NCBI GenBank assembly: GCA_947311845.1
Contig: CAMZMU010000117.1
Location: forward strand, 75,071,862 to 75,135,861
Source: Poa pratensis
Taxonomy: Eukaryota > Streptophyta > Magnoliopsida > Poales > Poaceae
Length of the DNA: 64,000 nucleotides
Reading direction: 5' to 3'
The notes under the pieces are model-generated. The model ran no database searches. It saw only the letters and a program-made list of their open reading frames with translations, and was not told where the DNA came from. This document shows positions 46,715-57,463 of the stretch, piece by piece; position 1 is the first letter of the stretch, and every line of letters starts with the position of its first letter. The position numbers and the translations under genes are program-made.

Positions 46715-49700
46715 TCACGAAGCCTGGGGCTTCTCCTCGGCTTTCTTTGGCTGCAAAGGAAAACAGGTTCTCGTTAAGAATTCACAAAAGGAACACAAAC
46801 TAGTACTACTGGCAGGCCTGGTCCATTGAATTGAAAATTCAAGCATGCAATCCAAATTACCCACAACAAGGATATAACGAATAGAGAACATCACTCCTAT
46901 AAAGAAACCAGTTGGTTGTGATGGCCCGTCCATCTGGAGGTCGTACCAATTTGCTAATTTCCGGTAAAGATGGGATTGCTCACCACCTGCTTAAATCTGT
47001 TTACCAAAAGCAATCCGATGTACCATGAATGATGCGGATACGAAAACAAACACCCCAATTCAATAAAGTAATTAGTCTTATAAATATGTAGTAGTATGAT
47101 TTTTTCTTAATCCATTGCAACACACGGCTTTTTGATGGTAGCATACAGAAAATAGTTTTGACAATAATTGGGAACACATGATTATAAAGAAAATAAATCT
47201 ACCATGCATGTCCAGGGTATCATTGAGACTGCAAAATAAAACTAGAAATAACACCTGCACTTTGAAACCCATAACCTCTAGGAATAATGTAACTACATGT
47301 GACTTGGCTATTTTACTTCTGAATGAATCTCCAGGCCTACTATGCATCAAGAGAAACAAATATGCTCATCCAAACAAGAAAATGGGCATGAAAATAACCA
47401 AAGATAAATATGTATAGTAAATTTTACCCAATTATACGAAAAAAGGATACTGAAAATATTAAAGACAATAATATAATTTCTTTTACACAGAATACGAATG
47501 ATATCAGCAGAAAAATCAAATCTCGTGCCACTGGGACGTATCAAGCTCTCACGAGCAGAAGGAAATATAGGGTTATACACAACATATAGAAGTATGTATG
47601 TACGTATACAGGTAGGTAACAGTACAAACGTGCAGTTAGAAAATAAATGACGCGACGAACTATTGGGGAGTGCAGTGTGCAAGTGATTATTTGAGCACCA
47701 CAGTGACAATTGTGTGCCCAAGAGAAACATATGGATGTGTATGGTTTGGTTTTATATGTCAGGTAATAGTACAAGCAAGCAATTAGAAAAATATGTATCA
47801 TCCAGGTGTCTTGAAACTACTGGAGTGTACAACGCACAGCTGATTATTTTAGTATTTTAGTGGAAAACCAAGACAACCATATGGAAGTTTGATTTGATTA
47901 TTAGTAAAAAAAATCTCTAAAGATAAGTATAACAACACAAGTACAAGTTATATATATATCACACTGTTTTCTTTTACTAATTTCAGTTTTTCAAGTAATT
48001 TAAAAAAACTTCTTCAGTAAAAATGTTATTAAGTTATGACATATGATACCATGCATCAATGAAGCAAATTTAAAATTCAAAACGTGTTCAGACATTGGCT
48101 CTACTTCTGCAGATTAAAATTCTGCAGAAACTAGATTTTATCTGCAGGAAGGTACACAAAGTACTCTTTGTTATCTAAATTAAATAAATTTGTTCATAAA
48201 AAGGTACAAAGCATGGTCAAAAGGTTGGTTCAGGAGACCTAGCCACTCAATATGCTTTTTCATTTTATTTTTTGACACAATTGGCAGCATGAGCCAATGC
48301 AGTCTGCTCGAACCAAACTAGTTAGGATCTAGGGATAATACGCTAGGCATTTATATCCTACAAGGACCCAGACACACATTTCTGTTAGAGTGAAACAAAA
48401 GTGAGTCTAGAAAAGTCATGGATGGATGAACAATGGACTAGAAATTAAACCGACTATTGCTCTTCCAGTTTAATGAATTGTGTACAAGAGTGGATGTTCC
48501 ATGAACCAAGTGCGATAAATGCATAGTAGCGTTTTATAGGCTTGCAGTAGTGATCTTAGTTCTCGGTTATACAACTGGACTATAAAAGCCAAAAGCACTA
48601 GTGATCCTAATCCCTTTTATAGAACTGAATTCAATGCCAAACGATAATGTATCAAGTTGCGCCTTGACAGCAGCATACAAACATGGAATAAAATAAGGTA
48701 AGGTAATTCATGACCACAAACAAATACGTATGCAAGGCATAGATGGTATTGGTGAAATGAACAGTAATCACAGGCAGACTATATAATTACCCAACATAAA
48801 CGACATTAGCAATGTTTGACGAATGCCCTCAGGGAAGAAAGAGGAAAGTATCATAGCAGAGAAAAGAATCTCTGTTCCCAGTCTAAGTAATACCGTCCAA
48901 AGGAAGGTAAAAGAGGTTAGATCAAACCGACGGTAGCAATACAATCGATGTAAGCATCAAGCAAAAAATAGACAAATCTCCATCAGGTGATATATGTGAA
49001 ACATGGTAGACATGGACAGGCATATTTATTACAGGAAAAGCACAACATAGATAATGTTATATCGTTATAATCTAAAAATATTGCAAATCATGCTTATTGC
49101 AACCTACATGTGGATATAGCATGACACGCAGTGTGCATAATGTGTTTGATGAAGCGAGGAATTGTCAAAAGGTTCCATAACCAGCCAAGACACATATAGA
49201 TAATCATGATTGAGCGGTAATGTAGACACATATCTACAAACTCCAATGCATGGACGAGAGATTTCAGCGCAATGTAGTAAGATACACCCACGCACACAAG
49301 GTGTTCGACAGAAAGTGAAGTGGACCGAACAAGGCAGATGACGAACCTTGATCCCGGGGAACGACATGCCGAGCTCCTCCTCTGGGATGACTACGGGCCA
49401 CTTCTCCCCGGCGTCACGGAAGAGCTGCTCGTCTCGAGGAGGCGGCCGCGGGAGAGGATCTGGTCCCGCATGCCCTGCGCGGTGGCGCCGTCGGCGGCGA
49501 CGAAGGCCTCCTCGGAGCCGTTGACGTAGGTGACGAGGACGCGCGGAGGCGGCTGGGACTTGGGGTCCTCGCCTGCTGGCGGAGTGGGCAGGCGCCGCAG
49601 CTCCACGGAGCAGGGGGGGTTGGAGTCCTTGGCCTTGCGGCCGTTGCACTGCGCGAGTAGCTCCACCGCCGCCGCCTTGCGCGGGTCCAGAGGGTTGTAC

Positions 49701-49732
49701 TCCACCATCACCTTGGACAGGAACTTGAGCAT
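46715..49732 (-). CDS. Mitochondrial large-subunit ribosomal protein mL53 (one-base deletion in exon 1)
   Basis: Exon 1 49347-49732 and exon 2 46715-46750 (PKKAEEKPQAS and stop), separated by a 2.6-kb intron. The ATG at 49732 opens MLKFLSKVMVEYNPLDPRKA, followed by ELLAQCNGRKAKDSNP, a VTYVNGSEE block, and in the next frame EQLFRDAGEKWPVVIPEEEL. This order is that of plant mL53 (MRPL53), a thioredoxin-fold component of the mitoribosome large subunit. Near 49430 one base is missing between the codons for LLET and QLF, shifting the frame; conservation continues afterwards. Without the lesion the product would have about 140 residues, the normal size. Exon 1 is very GC-rich, typical of grass 5' exons. 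Confidence 0.82.
46751..49346 (-). other. mL53 intron
   Basis: AT-rich, no gene. It holds a diverged direct repeat at about 47605-47850 (gtaacagtacaaacgtgcag-type block followed about 150 bp later by gtaatagtacaagcaagcaa, each with a downstream gtgattattt or ctgattattt). Confidence 0.5.
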
Positions 49733-49974
49733 CTCCTTCTACCGGCCGATTTCCACACTCGGCGGTGGCGCGCGACGGCGAGTGAGCCGGTGCGGTGCCG
49801 CGCGACGGGTTGAAGAGGAGGCTCCTGTTGCGAAGTGGGCTTTGCGGGTACACCTCGCATAGCCTGCAAGGCCCGCATAACCCGATGACAAAAAGATAAA
49901 AGTGCACACCCTAGGCCATGAGAGATGGCAATGGAGCCCATACCAGACAAACTCACGAGGACTTAAAAAAAAAT
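49733..49974 (-). promoter_or_regulatory. mL53 upstream region
   Basis: GC-rich leader and probable promoter of mL53, only about 240 bp before the LINE begins. A tgggctt element is present at about 49837. No TATA box recognised. Confidence 0.4.
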
Positions 49975-51136
49975 GGCAGGAGGTACGTACTGCAGGGTGA
50001 GGCTTGTCCGAGCCTTGGCAACTCCAGCTTGGAGTGCCCGCTACCCTTTAGCAACGCTACGGAACATGACAGCAGCGGCGTCAGACCATGGCCCGATCCT
50101 ACTATCGTGGAAGCCGGAGGTGAGACAACGAAGGAGGAAGGCCAAGGGCCGGTTCCGATATGAGTTGATGTGGGAAGACCATGAGGAGTTCACACCGATG
50201 GTGGCTCAAGCGTGGGAACGAGAAGGAGAGGCAAAGAACTTATATGAGTTACAAACCAAGCTCTCCACCTTCGCTAACCATCTCGATGGATGGGGAAAGA
50301 CGACATTCGGCCACGTTAAACTTGAGCTGAGTAAGCTCAAGGAAGAGCTTGGGAAACTTCAGGATGAGCCGAATAGGTTGGGGCCTTCGGATGCTGAGAT
50401 TAAGATCACTGATCGGATAGTGGAACTCAACCATCGAGAGGAGGTCATGTGGCAGCAGAGATCGCGTATCCAATGGCTTTCTGCTGGGGATAAAAATACG
50501 AGGTTCTTCCATATGCGTGCTAGCCAAAGAAAGAAAAAGAACAAGATCACGCAATTGAAGAAATCAGATGGGGTGGTGTGCAACGATGAAGGGGAGATGA
50601 GGACTATGACGACAGCTTTCTATAAGCAGCTATATACCTCTGAGGGGACGGAGGATATGGAGGCAGTACTAGGGACTGTTCCTACCAAAGTCACACCCGA
50701 GATGAACAACATGCTACTCGCCTCTTTCAAGGAGAGTGAGGTTAAAGAAGCTCTGTTTCAAATGTTCCCGACAAAAGCCCCGGGGCCGGATGGCTTTCCC
50801 GCTCACTTTTTTCAGAGATATTGGGAACTTTGTGCAGCGGAGGTGACCGCGGTAGTGCTGCGGGTTCTGAAGGGGGATGATGACCCAACAACCATAAACA
50901 ACACGTTTGTGGTTCTTATTCCCAAGGTAGCAACACCAGAGGAGTTGGGGCAGTTCAGGCCGATCAGTCTTTGCAACGTCATATATAAAATAGCGTCGAA
51001 GGTGGCGGCAAATAGGCTGAAGAAAGTTTTACCAGAGATTATTTCAGAGGAGCAATCAGCCTTTGTTCCGGGGAGGCTAATTACGGACAACATCATCACA
51101 GCATATGAGTGCTTGCATTTCATGAAGCGCAAGTGA
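49973..51136 (+). pseudogene. LINE ORF2, N-terminal part: endonuclease end and reverse transcriptase start
   Basis: 387 codons. Contains the last endonuclease residues, the linker with WLSAGDKNTRFFH, and the RT entry blocks KAPGPDGFPAHFF, VVLIPKV, FRPISLCNVIYKIASKVAANR and FVPGRLITDNI. Ends at TGA 51134 where a CGA codon would be expected; the reading then continues in another frame. The ATG at 49973 is fortuitous. Confidence 0.85.
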
Positions 51137-51161
51137 GCCAAAAGATCGACGGTGCTGTGCT

Positions 51162-51674
51162 TTGAAGTTGGATATGAAGAAGGCGTATGATCGTGTGGAG
51201 TGGACCTATTTACGAGCTATAATGCTCCGTTTGGGCTTCCATAGGGCTTGGGTGGATATGATCATGCGGCTTGTTATTACTGTCTCATTCTCGGTTCTTT
51301 TTAACGGAGAATGCACGAACAGCTTTTCCCCCTCGAGGGGTATCCGTCAGGGAGATCCTATCTCCCCCTATCTTTTCCTGTTGTCAGCAGAGGGCCTTTC
51401 GTGCCTTTTAAAATCAAGAAGTGAGTCATCGAACCTCAGTGGGATTAAAGTGGCGCCGTCAGCACCGATGGTTAGTCACTTACTCTTTGTAGATGACAGC
51501 CTGCTGTTCTTCAGGGCAAATAGGGAGAGTGCTGAGGAGATTAAGGAAGTGTTGGACATATACTGCCGAGCTTCGGGTCAGCAGGTTAATATGGATAAGT
51601 CGTCCATCCACTTTGCGAAGGGGTGTAATCAGGGCGATCAGAGCGGAGATAAAAAACATTTTGGATGTACATAA
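51162..51674 (+). pseudogene. LINE ORF2, catalytic reverse-transcriptase part
   Basis: Carries LDMKKAYDRVEW, RGIRQGDPISPYLFLLSAEG and the catalytic block LLFVDDSLLFF (FVDD in place of the usual FADD/YADD). The frame is lost again near 51625. Confidence 0.85.
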
Positions 51675-53538
51675 TGAGGCTCTGAGTGAGAAATATCTAG
51701 GTATGCCATCGGATGTCGGTATCGCGACTAATGGCGCTTTCAAATACCTACGAGATAGAGTTTGGAAAAGAGTGCAGGGATGGATGGAGATGCTTCTATC
51801 GGTGGGGGGTAAGGAGATATTAATTAAATCTGTGGCTCAAGCAATTCCTACCTTCTCGATGTCCTGCTTCAAGCTACCAAGGGGCTTGTGTGAGCATATA
51901 AACAGCCTATTGCGGAGCTTCTGGTGGGGAAGTAAGCAAGGAAAAAGAAAGACATGCTGGGTAGCATGGGAGGAGATGACCAAGCCCAAGAGTCTAGGGG
52001 GTTTAGGGTTCAGGGACATCGAACTCTTTAACCTCGCTTTACTCGCAAGACAGGCATGGCGCATGGTGCAGAACCCACACACGCTCAGTGCTCGAATCCT
52101 TAAAGCTATTTATTTCCCAGCTTGTGATTTCTTGGAGGCCGAACTGGGTGCGGCTCCGTCGAGAGTGTGGCGTGCGATTACAGAAGGACGAGACGTACTG
52201 AAACAAGGACTGATCCGCCGGATTGGCATCGGGGAGAAGACGGAAATCTGGAACATGAACTGGCTTCCGAGAGATGGCCTTCTTAGGCCAGTGGCGTGCA
52301 CTCACGATGATCCACCTCATTTGGTGAGCGAGCTGATTGATCCAATCACTAGGTCGTGGGATATGACAAAGGTGCAGACTTACTCGGCACCTATGGATGT
52401 TGAAATTATTCAGAACATTCCACTGCCGACAAGACAACAATATGATTGTTGGGCATGGCACTATGATCGGCGGGGTTTGTTCTCGGTCCGTTCAGCATAT
52501 AAGATGCTTGTGTGTACAAAGGAGCGTAGGTCAGCTTGGCTGTACAGCATAGCAGGAAAATCAGATACGAGGAGTGAAGCAAAGGACTGGACCTCTCTCT
52601 GGCAGGTTCAGGTACCCTCAAAGCTTCGTGTGTGCTTATGGCGGTTGGCAAAACAATCCATTCCATCGGCAGATGTTTTACACCATAGGAACATGCCGAC
52701 ACATAGTTCATGTGGAATATGTGGAAGAGCACATTCCTGGAAACATGCTTTACTGGACTGCAATATGGCGCGCAGTGTTTGGGCCTTGTTGCCGGAAGAG
52801 CTGGTGGAGGTTCTAATCAACATCGAGGAACCAGATGCCAGGAGTTGGCTAGCTGAAGTAATCAGTGCTTTATCGCATGCGGATCTCACGGTGACAGTGG
52901 TGACGCTGTGGGCTATCTGGCACGCGAGGCGGAAGGCGTTGTATGAACAAGTCTTTCAGAGTCCGCTGTCGACATTCAGTTTCATCAACAGATTTGTCAA
53001 TGATCTGTCTTTGCTGAAGCCTAATGATCAGCCAAGGCAGAGGGTGGTGGTGGCAGCACCACGGTGGATTCCTCCGGCGGCAGGCGTCGTAAAAATTAAT
53101 GTGGACGCAGCACTCTCAAAGAATGGAGGAATAGCGGCGATGGCGGCCGTTGCACGTGATGACGAGGGCAGGTTTCTTGGAGCATCGGCCCTTGTTGTCC
53201 AGGGGGCATCGGACCCGGAGATGTTGGAGGCAGCGGCATGCAGAGAAGGCGTGGCGCTGGCATATGATCTGAACTTGCAACGGGTTAACTTGGCAAGCGA
53301 TTGTGCTAATGTTATCCGAAGCATTCAGTCGGGAGACAAGCTGGGTGCTTATGGCCAGCTGGTAAGTGAGCTAATGGCGGCAGCAACAGACTTCCAAGAT
53401 TTCAAGTTTAACCATGAGGGGCGCCGGTCGAATACTGAAGCACATGGCCTTGCTAGAGGTTCATTATATTCTAGTGTAGGTAGACATGTCTGGTTCCAAA
53501 ATCCACCTACGTGTGTGTGTAACAACATTATGATTTGA
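51620..53538 (+). pseudogene. LINE ORF2, C-terminal part: zf-RVT and RNase H
   Basis: Frame continues from KYLGMPSDVG through KEILIKSVAQAIPTFSMS and WWGSKQGKRKTCWVAWEEM to a zinc-binding domain (CGICGRAHSWKHALLDC). It ends in an RNase H-like domain with INVDAALSKNGG, EAAACREGVALA and ASDCANVI, and stops at 53536. The frame is open from 51493, but true LINE coding starts near 51620. With one stop and at least two shifts the whole ORF is not functional as written. Confidence 0.85.
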
Positions 53539-53588
53539 TGAATAAAGGGTGGAGTTCTCAAAAAAAAAAAAAAAACTAAAAAAAAAAT

Positions 53589-55439
53589 CCTACGAAGTGG
53601 GTACCAACGAAAACCTTCAACATGGTCCTTTCAATTGGTATCAAAACAAAGTTATGCGGAAAACACTTCTCGCTCTCGAGCTCCCTCAAGTAAAAACAAT
53701 TCAAAAATCATATTTTAAGTTTAAAAAAAACTGAAGAAATTCATGCATATTGCTAATGATGTATCCTACAAATGTGCAAAGTTTTGATTTGAAATACTTT
53801 ATATTCCTTGCTACATTAAAATAACAAATCTTGTATATTTTGGAGATTTGAAAGTATGAACATTTGGATCCACCAATTTTTCATTTTTGTGTAGGACAGA
53901 ATATAAAATATTTCGAACAGAGATTTTGCACGTTTGTGAGATATAACATTGCCAACATACATGATTTTTTCAGATTTTTTTGAAATTTCTAAATATGTTT
54001 TTAAATATATTTTAACTAGAGGGATCACTGGAGCCGGGAGCGAGAAATCTCCACTCAAAGTTATCTCCTTATTAGGCTTCACCGTCTCTAAAGTAAAGAT
54101 ATCCACTAGGGGTTTAGTGCACAATGGCACTTTTATATTTGATGTCACAATTTTCATGTTTAGGGAATTCACATACTTCACCATTTCCGGAATATGGGTC
54201 CAAATATAGAGAGAATTATAGATATGCCTTTTTGTCCTCGAAAGGATTCCGAAAGGCTATCTTTAGAGGATGAGAAGAAAAATCATATCTCAATGCTCAA
54301 ACTTCTAATGAGATTATCAATGTAAATGTAGTTATTGTACCGATCTTTCCTCTTCGAATGCTCATGTGATGTGGATAAAGATTTAAGATATGTGTCCTAG
54401 ATTTTTTAGGATGATTGTACTCCTTCCTCCTCCGACCATAAGGAGCTCCCAAGTTCATCTATTTCACCAACATGTGGCAAGTCCCAAGGTAATGAAATGG
54501 TGAGTAGTGATAGGTAGATACTGATCTTATTATTGATGATCATTCATCTCTTTCTTATTTCAGTGATCTATCTATGGTCATAAACACATATAGCATCCAA
54601 ATGTTTCACATGTTTGTGTTGATAGTCCATGAATATCATATAGAAGTTTCTTCACTAAATCTCATGATGATATACTTTGTATGTCTTGTATCCACAATCA
54701 GAATGATTCAATTTGCTCTATTTGTTGTGCTAATAATGTGGAAAAAACCAACACTTTATGGAACACAAAATGGGTTTGAATGTAGTTTCAAGGAAATGCC
54801 ACAAATTTGGCTGATATTGTTGTTGCTGCAACGAAGGCCGACCACCATTGCTTCATACATGGACGGCGTTTTGATGAAAGGGTGTCACCATTACAAAACT
54901 CAGCGTTGCAATGTGCTTCTTCTTCAGCAGCAGTGATGCCAACTCATAGATTATTGCCAAACCATGGAGAAGGTGAGCGCGGAAGGGGCGAAGATTGTGA
55001 TGTGTGGAGGACGGCTCATGAGGGTTGGTTCTATTTATAGGCGTATTTCATCAGCAAGAAAGAGTTCCAGACTCTCAACTAAGAGGCTCCCTACCGTGGG
55101 TTCCCCATCTTTCGATTGGTAATATGAATTGGCTGTTGAGAGGAAAGGTTCAAAGAAATGAGTCAAAAAAAGGTAGAGTAAGTGATCAATCAAGATCTCG
55201 TCTCAAAACCTACTCTGGCGAAGGCCCATTTCTGCTGCCTTCGCACAAGCAACCAGACATACCAAAGTTCTTTCTGCGCCAGGAAGTGGAACAAAACTTG
55301 CCTTCCTCAGGTCTATCTATCTATCGTGCGTGTTTCCATACAGCTGTAGTGCGCCTACGGGCCCATGGTAGTAAGTATTTTCTTAAAAAGGCCAATGTGC
55401 AAATAAGGTAGCTAGCCACCCTTCCCCATTCCCGACCCC
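53589..55439. other. Intergenic, unrecognised
   Basis: AT-rich to about 54960, then mixed. Only short frames without recognisable motifs. Phrases such as ctagagggatcactggagcc at 54017 look transposon-like but no ends were found. Confidence 0.35.
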
Positions 55440-55561
55440 GCTCCCCTATTTAACACCACCCACAAAACCACAAGGCTCCTCACACAACAACCACACCGCT
55501 AAACCCCTCAAACACAAGACCCTAGATCTCTCCCGGTTGCACATCCTCCCCCTCGCATCCC
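55440..55561 (+). promoter_or_regulatory. Core promoter and leader of the C2H2 gene
   Basis: A TATA-like ctatttaac at 55446-55454 precedes an AC-rich leader (ccacccacaaaaccac...) without ATG until 55562. Typical plant layout. Confidence 0.5.
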
Positions 55562-56733
55562 ATGGCCGCCGAAAAGTTTCCCTCCCCAACCATGCCCAGT
55601 TTGATACCCGCAGCTTCGGGAGACTCCCTTTATCCTTTAGCCACGGAAGCTCTTCGTTCCCGCACGGTCACGCTGATCAAGGAGGAAGACTGTTGGCAGG
55701 ATCTGTAGCTTCCCTGCCACGCTGTGTTTCGCCGCGTCTGGGCGGAGGAGACGGTGGTTAGTTTTTCCTGCTTGTGCCTTAGTTCTAGCTGGTTGTTGCA
55801 TGTTTTTTTGTTTTATCAATACATCAACTAGTAAGAATCATATCGTCCGTTGGATGCAAATTCGACGGTCATGATAGTTGGTGGATATCCAACTAGGTGT
55901 GGTATCGCCTTATTGTGGTTATTGTCTCTCTTTTTGGGGGCCTTAGACCTTGTTCTGTAGACTTGCCATTCTGTGGCGTTCTTCCTTCTAATAGTATATC
56001 ACATGCAGGTCTTTTGCATGGTTCCAAAAAAGGAGAAGACGGTGGTAGTCATGGTGGCACCGGCTGGTCGATCCTGGAGTCATTGCGTCCAGGCATGAAC
56101 GGTGGAGGGTCTGCTCGAGGTGCCGTCGACAGAACTCTGTGTACGTGCTGCGTGTGCTCCAGGAGCTTCCATGGGCTTGAGGCTCTACAACTGCACATGA
56201 AGATCTGCCCAGCTGCTCCAGCCGCCGCCGCCGCCGAACCGCTGGCGCTTCTTCCGCAGCAGGAGAGGGAGAAGAGGCCGAACGAACCAGTGCCGACGGT
56301 GCTGGAGGTGATGCGCTCGGTGTTCGGGCAGTGGGTGCGGGAATTGCAGGCCATGCCGGGCTTCGCCGAGATATTGCGTGCCGCCCGAGAAACCGTGTCC
56401 TTTGCAGCAAATCTGGCTAGCCCTGCTGCTTTTGGTCGTGGCAGTGCTAGCGCCGGCGCCGGCGCCGCCGCAGGTGTGGTCAAAAGGGGGTACGCGTGTA
56501 AGGTGTGCGGCAAGACGTTCAAGAGCGGACAGGTGCTCGGCGGGCACATGACTGTTCACCGCGGGGATAGGGCCCCGCTGGCCAGTGTCCCTGATGCCAA
56601 CAGCAGCTCCCCTCCCGGCTTCGCTATGGGGAAGCGGCCAGCGATGGAGGAGGCGGCGGCGCATGGCAATGGAAAACGTCGCTGCATCCGCCTCTTCGGC
56701 GTGGACATCATCGTGGAAGCCCCGAAGGAATAG
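55562..56733 (+). CDS. C2H2 zinc-finger protein with RLFGV repression-type motif
   Basis: The main exon is 56009-56733, behind the acceptor tatcacatgcag. It encodes a degenerate finger (CCVCSRSFHGLEALQLHMKIC, about 56143-56208, split here only by its C-x2-C and H-x3-C ligands), an Ala-rich linker, and one plant-type finger at 56491-56562 (CKVCGKTF, KSGQVLGGH and HR, where QALGGH is usual). The C-terminus has RLFGVDIIV (56689-56715), the R/KLFGV motif known as a repression domain in RAV and class B heat-shock factors. The first ATG of the leader, 55562, opens MAAEKFPSPTMPSLIPAASG but stops at 55707. A weak donor at 55691 would join it in frame to the main exon; a missing base in exon 1 is an alternative. 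Probably a nuclear repressor. The exon 1 junction is uncertain. Confidence 0.7.
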
Positions 56734-56859
56734 GCGATACTTCTGCCAGCGCTCACCGCCGCTCGTTCGCTCATGATTTCCTGCTGCTGATTCCCAATCA
56801 GCGCAGCGGAATAGTGTATCTTTGCTTAGATTATTTCCCTTTCAATATTTACTTCGCTT

Positions 56860-57100
56860 TAGATTTTACATAGTTCATCCATTCCGGAGCTTGTAGCCTT
56901 TAGGCTTTCCAGATCATGAATCAGTTGTATGAGTTGCTTCGATTTAGATTTCAAGGTTCATACCAGAACTTGTAGCCTTATAGGTTTTCCAGATGAATCG
57001 GTTGTATGAATCACTTCGGTTTAGACTCTGCAGAGTTCGTACCAGAGCTGTAGCCTTATGGCTTTCCATACGAATCAGTTGTATGAATTATCTCATGGAA
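56860..57100 (+). repeat. 79-bp triplication in the 3' UTR of the C2H2 gene
   Basis: The block ttgtagcctt...ggctttccaga...atcagttgtatga recurs at 56891, 56970 and 57048, that is a period of about 79 bp. Non-coding. Confidence 0.85.
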
Positions 57101-57393
57101 TGAAGTTATAAGAATTGTTTGAACACCGCGTGAGATCTGAATGATGTATGACTTATCAGACAAAGCATATGTGAAACAAAATTGCAAGAGTTATTTCAAT
57201 TGCACTCTCGCGTATTAGTCTCTGCATGTACATCAACTGTGTTAAGAATAATCAAGCGCGGTGTTAGTCCTCTCCTTGTATACAGTGCAGATGCAAAGTG
57301 GAGAGTTCTGATGTCAGAGCATGTAACTGGACTTCTTTATAGGTCATGAGCATCAGTTAGAACTTAGAAATATCAGGTACGCACTTCCCTGGT

Positions 57394-57434
57394 GATGATG
57401 ATGATGATCATATTATGATGATGCTGATGCTATA
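57394..57434. repeat. GAT/ATG microsatellite
   Basis: Interrupted run of gatgatgatgatgatga followed by tcatattatgatgatgctga, between the convergent ends of the C2H2 and LON genes. Confidence 0.8.
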
Positions 57435-57463
57435 CTAGTGTTGAGTAAGCTGTGCAGCGAGGA

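Larger units (their letters stand above)
49975..53574 (+). mobile_element. 5'-truncated L1-type LINE
   Basis: Begins inside the endonuclease C-terminus (ASDHGPILL) and ends in tgatgaataaagggtggag followed by an A run. The candidate target duplication is acttaaaaaaaaat (49961-49974) against actaaaaaaaaaat (53575-53588), 13 of 14 bases. It lies head-to-head with mL53. Confidence 0.85.

Noticed and set aside
55537..55761. Frame starting with MHILPLASHGRRK as exon 1 of the C2H2 gene
   Set aside because: The first codon is TTG, not ATG. The first ATG of the leader is at 55562 in another frame, although the 55537 frame is in phase with the main exon and so cannot be fully excluded as sequence behind an indel.
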